NCBI RefSeq assembly: GCF_016907255.1
Contig: NZ_JAFBBQ010000001.1
Coordinates: 620,001 to 684,000 of the forward strand
From: Microbacterium keratanolyticum
GTDB taxonomy: Bacteria; Actinomycetota; Actinomycetes; Actinomycetales; Microbacteriaceae
Direction of reading: 5' to 3'
Length of the DNA: 64,000 bases
The notes below the pieces were generated by a model that did no database searches, was not told where the DNA came from, and saw only the letters and a list, made by a program, of their open reading frames with translations. This document shows, piece by piece, positions 42,291 to 51,084 of the stretch; within the stretch, counting starts at the first letter, position 1, and every line of letters begins with the position of its first letter. Both the position numbers and the translations under genes were made by a program.

Positions 42291-42371
42291 ATGTGTCCGG
42301 CTGCCACGGCACCGGTGCCCGAAAAAGGGGCACGAAGCCCTCCGCGCAGAGAAGCGCGAGGCGAGACACAT
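42291..42371 (+). ncRNA. structured riboswitch-like leader of the TPP-enzyme gene
   Basis: An outer helix pairs ATGTGTC (42291-42297) with GACACAT (42365-42371). Inside it GTGCCC and GGGCAC form a hairpin with loop GAAAAAG (42315-42333). CGCGC and GCGCG form another with loop AGAGAA (42343-42358), extended by CCT/AGG across a bulged C. A further 5' hairpin is possible. The 3' part contains ACGGA and TCCGT (42372-42396 region) that may pair before the ribosome binding site. The whole 5' untranslated region is about 120 bases. It does not show the TPP riboswitch core, nor any other class I can name. Confidence 0.45.
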
Positions 42372-42414
42372 ACGGAATCCCGCTGTTCTCCGTTCTGTCT
42401 TGAAAGGCTTCGCC

Positions 42415-44061
42415 ATGCCCTCCGTGTCCGCACACGTCGCTCTCACCCTCGCCCGTCACATCGATGCCGTCTTCGGCGTCATGGGCAACGGAAACGCCTA
42501 CTTCCTCGATGCGATCGAGAAGCAGACGGATGCCACGTTCACGGCCGTCCGCCATGAGCAGGGTGCCGTCGTCGCCGCGGATGCACACTTCCGTGCCTCG
42601 GGGCGCATCGCTGCCGCGACCTCCACCTACGGCGCAGGCTTCACCAACACGCTCACCGCTCTGGCAGAGGCTGTGCAGGCGCACGTTCCCCTGGTGCTCG
42701 TCGTCGGCGACGAGCCGACCTCGGGCCCGCGTCCGTGGGACGTCGATCAGATCGCGATCGCCTCTGCCGTCGGCGCGCGCACCTATACGGCCGGGCGGAC
42801 GGATGCTGCCGCAACGACGATCATCGCGATCGAGCACGCCCTCACGTATCGCGTGCCCGTCGTACTCGCGATCCCCTATGACGTCGCCTCTCTCGATGCG
42901 GGTCCTGTCCCGGAGGCTCCGGCTCCCCGTGTTCCCGCCCCGCTCGCGCCGAAGGGTGAGTACGCCGAAGGCATGATCGACGTGATCGCCGAGGCGCTGC
43001 GCGGGGCGAAGCGCCCCTTCCTGCTGGCCGGGCGAGGAGCCTGGCTCGCGGGAGCCGGCGCAGCGCTCGGTGACCTGGCCGCCGCGACAGGGGCGCTGAC
43101 CGCCTCGACGGCGCTCGGCCGAGGAATCTTCCCCGAGACCGGCTTCGATCTGGGAGTCACCGGTGGCTTCGGCGCCGAGGGCGCGATGGAGCTCGTCCGT
43201 GAGGCCGACGTCGCCGTCGTGTTCGGTGCAAGCCTCAACCAGTTCACGATGCGCTTCGGCGCACTGTTCGCGCCGGGCACCCGGGTGTTCCAGATCGACA
43301 CGGCACCCGCAGCCACGCACGCGCACGTGGGCGGATTCGTGCGGGGCGACGCCCGCCTCGTGGCCGAGGCCCTCGTCGCGCGGCTCGGCTCCGCCGGCGG
43401 CTCCGGATGGCGCGAGAGCGTCGACATCGACGCCGCCCGCAGCTACGAGACCGGCAACGACCTCGCTCCCGACGGTCGCCTCGACCCGCGTTCGGCCGCC
43501 CGCCGGATCGCCGAGCTGCTGCCGGAGGATCGCGTCGTCGTCTCGGACGGCGGCCACTTCATCGGCTGGGCGAACATGTACTGGCCGGTCGCCTCGCCGG
43601 ACCGGATGATGATGGTCGGCACGGCCTTCCAGTCGATCGGGCAGGGGTGGCCGAGCATCGTGGGCGCAGCCCTTGCCCGCCGCGAGTCGACGGTCGTGCT
43701 CACGAGCGGCGACGGCGGCGGACTCATGGCCATCGCCGACCTCGAATCCGCCGTGCGCGCTGCCGCCGGTCGCGGCATCGCCGTCGTCTGGAACGACGCC
43801 GCCTACGGCGCGGAGATCAACCTGTACGGGCTGAAGGGTCTCGCCGAGGGACCGATGCGCATTCCGGAGGTGGACTTCGCTGCATTCGGTGCGGCTGTCG
43901 GCGCCGAGGGCGTCGTCGTGCGCACGCTCGCCGACCTCGACCGTCTCGCCGCCTGGACGCGGGAAGATCCCGCGACTCGCCGCTTCCTCGTGCTCGACCT
44001 CCGCATCTCCGGAGACGTCATCGCTCCGTACCAGGAGGAGATCATCCGCATCAACAGCTGA
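42415..44061 (+). CDS. thiamine-diphosphate-dependent enzyme, acetolactate synthase/benzoylformate decarboxylase-like
   Basis: 548-residue TPP enzyme of three domains. The catalytic Glu is in VRHEQGAVVAADA; GNGNAYFLDAIE precedes it. The middle domain is short and ends with the QIDTAPAATHAH segment, and the cofactor motif is GDGGGLMAIADLESAV to WNDAAYGAEIN. No FAD-binding pattern is obvious, so decarboxylation or carboligation of a 2-oxo acid is more likely than acetolactate synthesis. AAAGG is seven bases before ATG 42415. The gene is monocistronic behind a structured leader, which suggests feedback control by a small molecule. Confidence 0.85.
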   Translation: MPSVSAHVALTLARHIDAVFGVMGNGNAYFLDAIEKQTDATFTAVRHEQGAVVAADAHFRASGRIAAATSTYGAGFTNTLTALAEAVQAHVPLVLVVGDEPTSGPRPWDVDQIAIASAVGARTYTAGRTDAAATTIIAIEHALTYRVPVVLAIPYDVASLDAGPVPEAPAPRVPAPLAPKGEYAEGMIDVIAEALRGAKRPFLLAGRGAWLAGAGAALGDLAAATGALTASTALGRGIFPETGFDLGVTGGFGAEGAMELVREADVAVVFGASLNQFTMRFGALFAPGTRVFQIDTAPAATHAHVGGFVRGDARLVAEALVARLGSAGGSGWRESVDIDAARSYETGNDLAPDGRLDPRSAARRIAELLPEDRVVVSDGGHFIGWANMYWPVASPDRMMMVGTAFQSIGQGWPSIVGAALARRESTVVLTSGDGGGLMAIADLESAVRAAAGRGIAVVWNDAAYGAEINLYGLKGLAEGPMRIPEVDFAAFGAAVGAEGVVVRTLADLDRLAAWTREDPATRRFLVLDLRISGDVIAPYQEEIIRINS

Positions 44062-44200
44062 TGTGGGACGGACGGCGGGACGATCGCCCCGATGGACGCG
44101 GTGTCAACGTTCACACCGCCTCCGTGCGGGCGATCTCCCGCCATCCGTGCCTGGTCCTGATGCCCGAAGTCGGCGCGCCGCATCCGTTAGGCTCCTCGCC

Positions 44201-45049
44201 ATGGTGGATGCTCCCGAGATCCTGCGCTACAGCGCGTTCGCTGCGACGCCCGAGGGCGGCAACCCGGCGGGTGTCGTGCTCGATGCGCGCGGGCTCAGCG
44301 AGCAGGACATGCTCCGGATCGCCGCAGAGGTCGGCTACTCGGAGACGGCGTTCGTGATGGGCCAGGCGGCGGATGCGGCGGTGCCGCGGTATCGCGTGCG
44401 GTACTGGTCTCCCGCGGCGGAGGTGCCGTTCTGCGGTCACGCGACGGTCGCGACCGCCGTGGCGCTGGCCGAGCGCGTGGGCGCAGGACCGCTGATCTTC
44501 GACACGAACGCCGGGCCCGTCGCGCTCGACACCGCAGAGCAGGATGGGTCCGTCGAGGTGTCGTTCACGAGCGTCGAGCCCGAGGTCCGCGAGATCGACG
44601 GCGTCGTGCTCGATCAGCTGCTGCAGACACTCTCGCTCACGCGGAGTGACCTGGACCCGCGGTTTCCGCCGCGCGAGGCCTTCGCGGGCAACTGGCATCC
44701 TGTTCTCGTCCTCGCCGATCGCGAGCTGTTCCACCAGTTCCGGTTCCCGCCGGCGGAGGTGGCGGCCCTCATGCGCGCGCAGGGCTGGCTCGGCACCGTG
44801 ACCGTGCTGCACGCCACCGGGGCCGCGGAGTTCATGGCCCGCAACCTCTTCCCGGTCGGGCGCATCACGGAAGACCCGGCGACGGGCTCCGCCGCCGCCT
44901 CCGTCGGCGCATACCTGCGGGAGCTCGCCTATCCGGAGCAGTCGGTGCGGATCCATCAGGGCGCGCACGTCGGACGGCCCAGCCTGCTGGCCGTGGAGAT
45001 TCCCGCCACGGGCGGGATCACCGTGTCCGGCGGCGCGACCCGCCTCTGA
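44201..45049 (+). CDS. PhzF-family isomerase-like protein
   Basis: 282-residue PhzF/diaminopimelate-epimerase-fold protein. Motifs are EGGNPAGVVLDA, the catalytic Glu in YSETAFV, FCGHATVATAVALA and DPATGSAAASVGAYL. Family members isomerise compounds without a cofactor or are of unknown function; the dimeric two-lobed fold is expected. The start is ATG 44201; the upstream frame lies in the non-coding 139-base gap and the TPP-enzyme end, where I see no further feature. It converges with the VOC gene. Confidence 0.85.
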   Translation: MVDAPEILRYSAFAATPEGGNPAGVVLDARGLSEQDMLRIAAEVGYSETAFVMGQAADAAVPRYRVRYWSPAAEVPFCGHATVATAVALAERVGAGPLIFDTNAGPVALDTAEQDGSVEVSFTSVEPEVREIDGVVLDQLLQTLSLTRSDLDPRFPPREAFAGNWHPVLVLADRELFHQFRFPPAEVAALMRAQGWLGTVTVLHATGAAEFMARNLFPVGRITEDPATGSAAASVGAYLRELAYPEQSVRIHQGAHVGRPSLLAVEIPATGGITVSGGATRL

Positions 45050-45064
45050 CGTCTGCCCCCGGGT

Positions 45065-45445
45065 TCAGCTCATCGCCGAGTAGTCGGGCAGCTCCTGGAG
45101 CGTCCAGGTGTTGCCATCCGGGTCGTCGAAGGTGACGAATCGTCCCCAGGCCTGATCGTCGACGCCCTCTGCCTCCACGCCGAGCCCCCGCAGGTGCGCA
45201 AGCGCCTCATCGGCGTCCGGCACCACGACCTGGATCGTGTTCTGCGATCCCGGCTCCATGTCGAGGCCGAGCCCCGTGCCGAAGGCGATCGAGCACGCCG
45301 AGCCGGGCGGCGTCATCTGCACGAAGCGCAGCCCGTCCATCGGGGTCTGATCATGGTCGGCGTTGAAGCCGATCTTGACGTAGAAGTCCTTCGCTCGGTC
45401 GACATCTGTGACCGGCACGAAGATGAGTTCGATCTTCCAGTCCAT
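45065..45445 (-). CDS. VOC-superfamily (glyoxalase-like) protein
   Basis: 126-residue single-domain vicinal-oxygen-chelate protein. IELIFVPVTDVDRAKDFYVK starts the fold, GSQNTIQVVVPDADEALAHL is the central strand-helix and FVTFDDPDGNTWTLQEL closes it with the Glu-bearing end. Such proteins bind metal and act as lyases, resistance proteins or dioxygenases; the usual His ligands are not complete, so enzyme activity is uncertain. It is monocistronic, with 58 bases to the response regulator. Confidence 0.8.
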   Translation of the reverse strand: MDWKIELIFVPVTDVDRAKDFYVKIGFNADHDQTPMDGLRFVQMTPPGSACSIAFGTGLGLDMEPGSQNTIQVVVPDADEALAHLRGLGVEAEGVDDQAWGRFVTFDDPDGNTWTLQELPDYSAMS

Positions 45446-45503
45446 CGCGCACCCTTTCGGTTGGGGAACCCCCACGAGGCAAAAGAGTACGTCGCGACCT
45501 GAC

Positions 45504-46142
45504 TCAGATCCACCCCTTGTCCTGCGCGATGCGGACGGCCTGCGCACGGTTCGCCGCGCCGGTCTTGCCGATCGCTGCGGAGAGGAGATTGCGCACCGTG
45601 CCCGCCGAGAGGAACACCTCCGCGGCGACAGCACTGGCCGCGCGCCCATCGGCGGCCAATCGGAGCACCTGTCGTTCACGATCGCTGAGCGGATTCATCC
45701 CCTCGAAGAGACTCTCCTCCGCCAGCGCCGGGTCGACGACCCGCAGTCCGGCATGCACGCGCCGCACCGCCTCCGCGAGCTGCTCCGCAGGGGTGTCCTT
45801 CACGACGAAGCCGCTGGCTCCGGCGTCCAGCGCCGCCCGCAGATACCCCGGTCGCGCAAACGTCGTGACGATGAGCACGCGGGTTGAGGGATGCGCCGCA
45901 CGCACGCGCCTGGTCGCGTCGATGCCGTCCATGTCGGGCATCTGGATGTCCATGAGGCACACGTCCGGCTGCAGCGCCGCCACCATCTCGACCGCCTGAA
46001 CACCGTCGGCCGCGACACCTGCGACCTCGAGGTCATCCTCCAGCGCGAGCAGCGCCGCCAGCGCGCCGCGCACCAACGCCTGATCGTCGGCGATCACGAG
46101 GCGGATCGGGGCGGGCGTCGCCTCCGGCATCCGGCTCACCAT
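45504..46142 (-). CDS. LuxR-family response regulator
   Basis: 212-residue two-component regulator. The receiver domain has acidic residues in VIADDQALVRGALAALL, the phosphorylated Asp in DVCLMDIQMPDMDG and the Lys in FVVKDTPAEQL. The NarL-type HTH follows (LSDRERQVLRLAADGRAASA, LSAGTVRNLLSAAI). ATG 46142 has GGAG at six bases and overlaps the kinase stop by seven bases. With the kinase and ABC genes it forms a typical sensory and export unit. Confidence 0.92.
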   Translation of the reverse strand: MVSRMPEATPAPIRLVIADDQALVRGALAALLALEDDLEVAGVAADGVQAVEMVAALQPDVCLMDIQMPDMDGIDATRRVRAAHPSTRVLIVTTFARPGYLRAALDAGASGFVVKDTPAEQLAEAVRRVHAGLRVVDPALAEESLFEGMNPLSDRERQVLRLAADGRAASAVAAEVFLSAGTVRNLLSAAIGKTGAANRAQAVRIAQDKGWI

Positions 46143-47245
46143 GTCAGCTCCACCCGGGTGCCCGCGTCACGGCCCGGGGTGATCACAAAGCCCGCACCGG
46201 CCGCCGCTGCACGCTCCCGCATTCCGGCGACGCCGCTGCCGCGCCCCGTGTATCCATCCATCCCCCGCCCATCTGCTCCGCGCCCGTCGTCTTCGATCAC
46301 CAGCATCCCCGGCTCGATCGTGATCGTCGCTGCCGTCGCCTTCGCATGTCGCAGCACGTTGGTCACCGCCTCGCGCAGGATCCAGCTCGCCGTGAGCGCC
46401 TGCGCCGGCGACAGTGCGCTCGTCTCCCCCACGACGCGCAGGGTGACCCCCGCCGCGCGCAGCGCATCGTGCGCCGCGGCGACCTGCTCGACCAGGGTTG
46501 TCGCCCGCACTCCCGAGACGGTGGCGCGCACGCCCGCGATCGCCTCCGCCGTGAGCGCTTCGATGTCGGCGAGCTCGGCCTTCGCCCGCTCCGGGTCTGC
46601 GTCGATCAGCCGTCGCGCGAGCTGTGCCTTGAGCTGCACCACGGTCAGGGAGTGCCCGATCAGGTCGTGCACGTCCCGCGCCACCGCCTCGCGCCCTTCG
46701 CTGGTCGCCAGCTCCAGCCCGAGTGCCTCAGCCTCCGCCGAGCGGATGATCAGCCAGGTCGACACGGTGTTCACGACGCCCAGCAGAACCACGATCGCGA
46801 GCACGCCCGAGTACGCGAATCCGCCGGGGATCAGCAGCACGCACACCGCCGCAACCGCAACCGCCGTGATGGTCGTGATCCAGTGCGCGAGGCGCGTCAG
46901 CCCGTACGAGGCAAACGACATGATGAACGGCAGAAAGCTCAGGCTGCTCGCCCCTGCGGCCGGCGCGCAGGCGATCGCGCAGAAGATCAGTACGGCGAAG
47001 ATCACCCACTGCCCGCGCGCGGGTGTGGCACCGATCCCCCCACCCGCACGCAGGCCGCGAATGAAGCCGACGACGTAGAGCACCGCGAAGGCGACGAGCG
47101 CGACCCACCCGACGACGATCCATCCGAGCGCCGCTTCCGAGCGCACGAGAGCGATCAGCGGGTAAATCAGGAACACCATCCATACGACGGCCATGAGCCA
47201 TCCGTAGCGCTCCCAGACGTTCTTCGCTTCGGCGGGCGGGGTCAT
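46136..47245 (-). CDS. sensor histidine kinase, DesK/NarX-like
   Basis: 369-residue membrane kinase. It has about six N-terminal transmembrane helices (VVWMVFLIYPLIALV, FAVLYVVGFIRGL, WVIFAVLIFCAIACA and others), the HisKA_3 phosphorylation site in VARDVHDLIGHSLTVV and an HATPase domain (ASWILREAVTNVLRHA, VIEDDGRGADGRG, GSGVAGMRERAAAAG). The lack of a large outer domain suggests that it senses membrane stress or a drug, as DesK- and LiaS-like systems do. The ABC permease is 13 bases upstream, so export genes and the system are co-transcribed. Confidence 0.92.
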   Translation of the reverse strand: MTPPAEAKNVWERYGWLMAVVWMVFLIYPLIALVRSEAALGWIVVGWVALVAFAVLYVVGFIRGLRAGGGIGATPARGQWVIFAVLIFCAIACAPAAGASSLSFLPFIMSFASYGLTRLAHWITTITAVAVAAVCVLLIPGGFAYSGVLAIVVLLGVVNTVSTWLIIRSAEAEALGLELATSEGREAVARDVHDLIGHSLTVVQLKAQLARRLIDADPERAKAELADIEALTAEAIAGVRATVSGVRATTLVEQVAAAHDALRAAGVTLRVVGETSALSPAQALTASWILREAVTNVLRHAKATAATITIEPGMLVIEDDGRGADGRGMDGYTGRGSGVAGMRERAAAAGAGFVITPGRDAGTRVELTW

Positions 47246-47258
47246 ACGTCCAACCTAC

Positions 47259-48014
47259 TTACTGGCGTCGCCGCGAGCGCTTCACGCCGGCGAACACGAG
47301 CAGGGCGAAGAGCACCACCCACACCACGACGCTCAGCAGCACTGCCCACAGCGGGTCAGTCTGGCCTGTCGTCAGGACGCCATCCGTGAGGGGCCACCGA
47401 CTCAGCGCAACGAACCCGTAGAGCGGGCTGAACCGGGCGATGTCGAGCATGATCCCGTCGAGCGGCATGAACACGTTGCCGAAGAACGCGAAGAAGGTCA
47501 TCGAGATCGAGGCGAGCGCGGCGGCGGAATCGGCGTTGAAGAAGAGTCCGACGCCGAGCCCGAACAGGCCGTACATCAGCCCGAGCCCGAGAATGATGCC
47601 CGCGGATGCCGCCCACCGCCAGAGGTCGTCTGCCTGGGCTCCGGTGAGTGCGCCGGTGACGAAGACGGCCACCAGCGCGAGTGCCGCGAAGGACACCGCC
47701 GTGATGAGCTTCGTCGCGGCGTACCCCGCGGTGCTCAGCGGGGTCATCGCGAGCTGACGGCCCCAGCCCTGTTTGGATTCCGCGGCAGCCAGCGACGTCA
47801 GCGAGCTCATCGCGACCGCCGTGCCGTAGGCCGCCATCGAGACCATGACGTAGAAGGAGACGTTGCCGTGACCGGCGGATTGGCTGCCGTACGCGGCACT
47901 CGCCCCGAAGAGCACGTACATGACCACCGGCATCGCCAGCGTGAAGGCGAGTGTGTAGGGGTTGCGCAGCTGGCGGACGCCCTCGATGCGCAGCATCGTC
48001 GCAGAGATCGACAT
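47259..48014 (-). CDS. ABC-2 type transporter permease
   Basis: 251-residue membrane protein with six predicted helices, for example LAFTLAMPVVMYVLFG, VSFAALALVAVFVTGAL and FFAFFGNVFMPLDGIML. The last carries the ABC-2 family pattern. It belongs with the ATPase gene three bases upstream. Such DrrA/DrrB-like pairs export drugs, lipids or peptides; the linked two-component system suggests induction by the exported compound. Confidence 0.88.
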   Translation of the reverse strand: MSISATMLRIEGVRQLRNPYTLAFTLAMPVVMYVLFGASAAYGSQSAGHGNVSFYVMVSMAAYGTAVAMSSLTSLAAAESKQGWGRQLAMTPLSTAGYAATKLITAVSFAALALVAVFVTGALTGAQADDLWRWAASAGIILGLGLMYGLFGLGVGLFFNADSAAALASISMTFFAFFGNVFMPLDGIMLDIARFSPLYGFVALSRWPLTDGVLTTGQTDPLWAVLLSVVVWVVLFALLVFAGVKRSRRRQ

Positions 48015-48017
48015 GAT

Positions 48018-48971
48018 TCAGTCCTCCGTCAGCGCCGTGAAGGCGGTCTCGAGTGTGGGTGCGGCGATCTCCAGATCGCGGGCTCCGGATGCCAGCAGCA
48101 GGGCCGCGATCGCATCCGAGTCCGTGGTGCGCAGGGTGAGCCGGTCCGCATCCACCCGCATGTCGGCGATGTCCTCGCGCCCGCGCAGCGTTGCGACAAG
48201 GTCGTCGGATGTCGCGCTCGGCAGCGTCGCCCCGACGGTTCGCGCGCCCAAGCCGGCGCGCAGCTCCGCGGTCGGCGCGTCCGCGACGACCTGTCCTCGG
48301 TGCATCACGACGGTGCGTCGGGCGAACTGCTCGGCTTCTTCCAGGTAGTGCGTCGCGAAGATGATGGTGCGGCCCGCATCCGCATCCGCGCGCATGACGT
48401 CCCAGAAGCGGCGCCGCGCCGTCACATCCATGCCCGCGGTCGGCTCGTCGAGGATGAGGATGTCGGGGTCCGCGGCGAGAGCCAGTGCGAACTTCACACG
48501 CTGCTGCTCCCCGCCGGAGCACTTCGCGACGCGACGACGAGCAAGGTGCGTGAGGTCGGCGCGGGCCATGACATCGGGTACACGCGCCAGGGCGTCACGT
48601 CCGTAGAGCGAGGCGATCAGTTCGACCGTCTCGCGCACGGTGAGGTCGGACAGCAGTCCTCCGGTCTGCAGCACGGCCGCGATCGAACCGGCCTTCGCCG
48701 CACGCTGCGGTGTTCCGCCGAGCACCTGGACGATGCCGTCGCTGGGGTCCGTGAGCCCGAGCAGCATGTCGAGCGTCGTCGTCTTTCCTGCGCCGTTCGG
48801 GCCGAGCAACGCGACGATCTCACCCTGGTGGATCGTGAGGTCGACCTTGTCGACGGCCTGCACCCGATGGGATCCGGTGCCGTAGTGGCGACGCACGCCG
48901 CGCAGTTCCACGACCGCCGGGGCGCTCGTGGTCCGCGTCGGCTGCGGCCGGAGAGGGGATGTTGTGGTCAT
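48018..48971 (-). CDS. ABC transporter ATP-binding protein, drug-export type
   Basis: 317-residue ATPase. Walker A is LGPNGAGKTTTLDML, the signature is KCSGGEQQRVKFALA (Cys-Ser-Gly-Gly-Glu in place of LSGGQ) and Walker B is ILILDEPTAGMD. A C-terminal domain of about 90 residues follows (DDLVATLRGREDIADMR), as in DrrA-type proteins. The start is ATG 48971. A 14-base palindrome lies about 60 bases upstream. It is the first gene of the ABC, kinase and regulator operon. Confidence 0.92.
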   Translation of the reverse strand: MTTTSPLRPQPTRTTSAPAVVELRGVRRHYGTGSHRVQAVDKVDLTIHQGEIVALLGPNGAGKTTTLDMLLGLTDPSDGIVQVLGGTPQRAAKAGSIAAVLQTGGLLSDLTVRETVELIASLYGRDALARVPDVMARADLTHLARRRVAKCSGGEQQRVKFALALAADPDILILDEPTAGMDVTARRRFWDVMRADADAGRTIIFATHYLEEAEQFARRTVVMHRGQVVADAPTAELRAGLGARTVGATLPSATSDDLVATLRGREDIADMRVDADRLTLRTTDSDAIAALLLASGARDLEIAAPTLETAFTALTED

Positions 48972-49029
48972 GCTTCCAGCGTGGCCACAAGCGCGGGCGG
49001 ATGCTGTGGGCCGGTGTCACGCGTTCGAC

Positions 49030-49043
49030 ATGACACGTGTCAT
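49030..49043. promoter_or_regulatory. 14-bp perfect palindrome upstream of the ABC export operon
   Basis: ATGACACGTGTCAT is a perfect palindrome just downstream of the monooxygenase stop and about 60 bases before the ABC ATPase start. It could be the binding site of the LuxR-type response regulator in the same operon. Confidence 0.4.
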
Positions 49044-49044
49044 C

Positions 49045-50913
49045 TCAGGCGGGAAGCAGCGCTCCCGCGAAGAAGGCGGCGAGTCCCTCGGGGTCCGTCA
49101 GCGGCAGAACCGCGGCGACGTACTGGTCCGGACGCACGACGACGACGACGCCGTCGCGCGAGAGCTCGCGCTCGGCGAAGATGTCCGAGGCCACCCATGC
49201 CGACGGTGCGGCCGCGTAGACCTTCTCCCAGTCGGTGAGCTCCAACGGCCCGGTCTTCGGCAGGAAGAGCTCCGGCACCGCGGTGATCTCGAACTCGTCA
49301 TAGCGCTGCTGGTAGATCGCCTTCACGTCGAAGATCGCGTCGATGTCAGCATCCGCGGGAGTGAAGCGCCCGACCGTCTCGGTGAATGCCTTCGCCCAGG
49401 ATGCCAGCGCCTCCCCGCTCCTGTCTGCGAAGGCGTAGACGCGCCAGCGTCCGTCCGCACGGGCGTGGTGTCCGAGGTGCACGGCGTTGCCGTCGCAGAC
49501 CCGGGTGACCTCGACCGACTTGAAGCGCTTGCCGAGCGGGAAGCCCGCTGCGAGCTGCTGCGCCGAGTCGGCCGCCACGATCATCGAGTCGCCGTACTGC
49601 GTCATGAAGCCGGAGGGGAATTCGGCGGTGCCGAGGTAGAAGGTCGCGAGCTCGGTCGGGTCGGAGATCTCCTCCGGCTTGCGCGCCATGAGCGTGGACC
49701 ACTCGCGGTCGAAGTCGATGAGCTGCTGCGCGACCGGGTGGCGCTCTTCGGAGTACGTCGACAGCAGCGTCTCGGGGCTGCGGCCCGTGAGGACGTAGCC
49801 GAGCTTCCATCCGAGATTGAAACCGTCCTGCATCGAGACATTCATGCCCTGTCCGGCCTTCGCGCTGTGCGTGTGGCAGGCGTCGCCCGTGAGGAAGACG
49901 CGAGGCGCGCGGTCATCGCCCGGCTCCGAGTCGTCGAAGCCATCGGTCACGCGGTGCCCGACCTCGTAGACGCTGTGCCAGGCGACTTCCTTCACGTCGA
50001 GCGTGTAGGGATGCAGGATGTCGTTCGCCTTCTGGATGACCGCCTCGAGCGGGGTGTGTCGCACCGTGCGGTTGTCGTCCTCCGGCACCTCGCCGAGATC
50101 GACATACACGCGGCTGAGGTAGCCGCCCTCACGCGGAATGTGCAGGATGTTGCCCGCCTCGGCGTTGATCGCGCACTTCGTGCGCCAGTCGGGGAAGTCG
50201 GTGTTGACGAGCACATCCATGACGCCCCAGGCGTGAGCGGCCATGGCGCCCACGTGCGTGCGGCCGATGGACCTGCGCACGCCGCTGCGCGCGCCGTCGC
50301 AGCCGACGACGTACTTGGCGCGGACGGTGCGCTCTTCGCCGGCACGGTCACCCGCCACGTAGCGCACCTGCACCTCGACGGGGTACTCGCCATCGTCGTG
50401 CACCGTCAGGTCGACGAACTCGATGCCGTAGTCGGGTGCGATGCGGCCCGGTCCGTGCACGGCTGCCTCGGCGAAGTAGTCGAGGACGCGGGCCTGGTTC
50501 ACGATCAGGTGCGGGAACTCGCTGATCTTGAGGCCGTAGTCCTCCGTGCGCGCTGTGCGGATGATCTCGGCCGGCTTCTCGGGGTTCGGACCCCAGAAGT
50601 TCATCCAGCCGATGTTGTACGCCTCGGCGACGATGCGCTCGGCGAATCCGAAAGCCTGGAAGGTCTCGACACTGCGCGGCTGGATCCCGTCGGCCTGTCC
50701 AAGCACGAGGCGTCCTTCGCGACGCTCGATGATGCGGGTGCTGACGTGCGGGAACTGCGACATCTGTGCGGCGAGCAGCATGCCGGCAGGGCCGGATCCG
50801 ACGATCAGCACGTCCATCTCATCGGGAAGCTCCGGCGAACGTTCGATGCCGAGGCCGGCCGCGTCCTGCACGCGGGGGTCTGCGGATACGTAGCCGTGGT
50901 GGTGGAACTGCAT
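49045..50913 (-). CDS. mobA: FAD-dependent aromatic monooxygenase, 3-hydroxybenzoate 4-monooxygenase type
   Basis: 622-residue flavoprotein of the phenol hydroxylase group. FAD motifs are DVLIVGSGPAGMLLA (GxGxxG), the DG motif in VGCDGARSGVRRS, and RVFLTGDACHTHSAKAGQGM with the GD and ribityl-binding residues. The C-terminal thioredoxin-like domain (RWRVYAFADRSGEAL) is typical of phenol hydroxylases and MobA. Its N-terminus MQFHHHGYVSADPR resembles known 3-hydroxybenzoate 4-hydroxylases. ATG 50913 is preceded by AAGGAAG. It is divergent from an IclR gene across twin operators. It would yield protocatechuate, whose further genes are not here. Confidence 0.82.
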   Translation of the reverse strand: MQFHHHGYVSADPRVQDAAGLGIERSPELPDEMDVLIVGSGPAGMLLAAQMSQFPHVSTRIIERREGRLVLGQADGIQPRSVETFQAFGFAERIVAEAYNIGWMNFWGPNPEKPAEIIRTARTEDYGLKISEFPHLIVNQARVLDYFAEAAVHGPGRIAPDYGIEFVDLTVHDDGEYPVEVQVRYVAGDRAGEERTVRAKYVVGCDGARSGVRRSIGRTHVGAMAAHAWGVMDVLVNTDFPDWRTKCAINAEAGNILHIPREGGYLSRVYVDLGEVPEDDNRTVRHTPLEAVIQKANDILHPYTLDVKEVAWHSVYEVGHRVTDGFDDSEPGDDRAPRVFLTGDACHTHSAKAGQGMNVSMQDGFNLGWKLGYVLTGRSPETLLSTYSEERHPVAQQLIDFDREWSTLMARKPEEISDPTELATFYLGTAEFPSGFMTQYGDSMIVAADSAQQLAAGFPLGKRFKSVEVTRVCDGNAVHLGHHARADGRWRVYAFADRSGEALASWAKAFTETVGRFTPADADIDAIFDVKAIYQQRYDEFEITAVPELFLPKTGPLELTDWEKVYAAAPSAWVASDIFAERELSRDGVVVVVRPDQYVAAVLPLTDPEGLAAFFAGALLPA

Positions 50914-50978
50914 CGTCGCTTCCTTCCTCAGACCTCTCCGTCTGAGTCGTCGTGTCACGGGTGTTGCGTGAAGACCTT

Positions 50979-51017
50979 GCGTGTTCTATATTCGAACACG
51001 CAGTTCTACTATTGAAC
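50979..51017. promoter_or_regulatory. twin GTTC-N7-GAAC operators between mobA and iclR-type gene
   Basis: GTTCTATATTCGAAC (50983-50997) and GTTCTACTATTGAAC (51003-51017) share the GTTC-TA-N5-GAAC design and start exactly 20 bases apart, two helical turns. The first is flanked by further pairing, giving GCGTGTTC (50979-50986) and GAACACGC (50994-51001). Two IclR dimers or a tetramer could bind side by side. Confidence 0.65.
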
Positions 51018-51084
51018 GATAGTACCGGATGGCGGGACGACGCGGCAAGATCGCCCTGCGCATCCGCGTCGCCGAAGGAGCACC

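Noticed and set aside
42291..42414. TPP riboswitch upstream of the TPP-dependent enzyme
   Set aside because: The leader is structured, but the CTGAGA and ACC-CTGATC-type core sequences of the TPP aptamer are absent; the enzyme's cofactor alone is no reason to call one.
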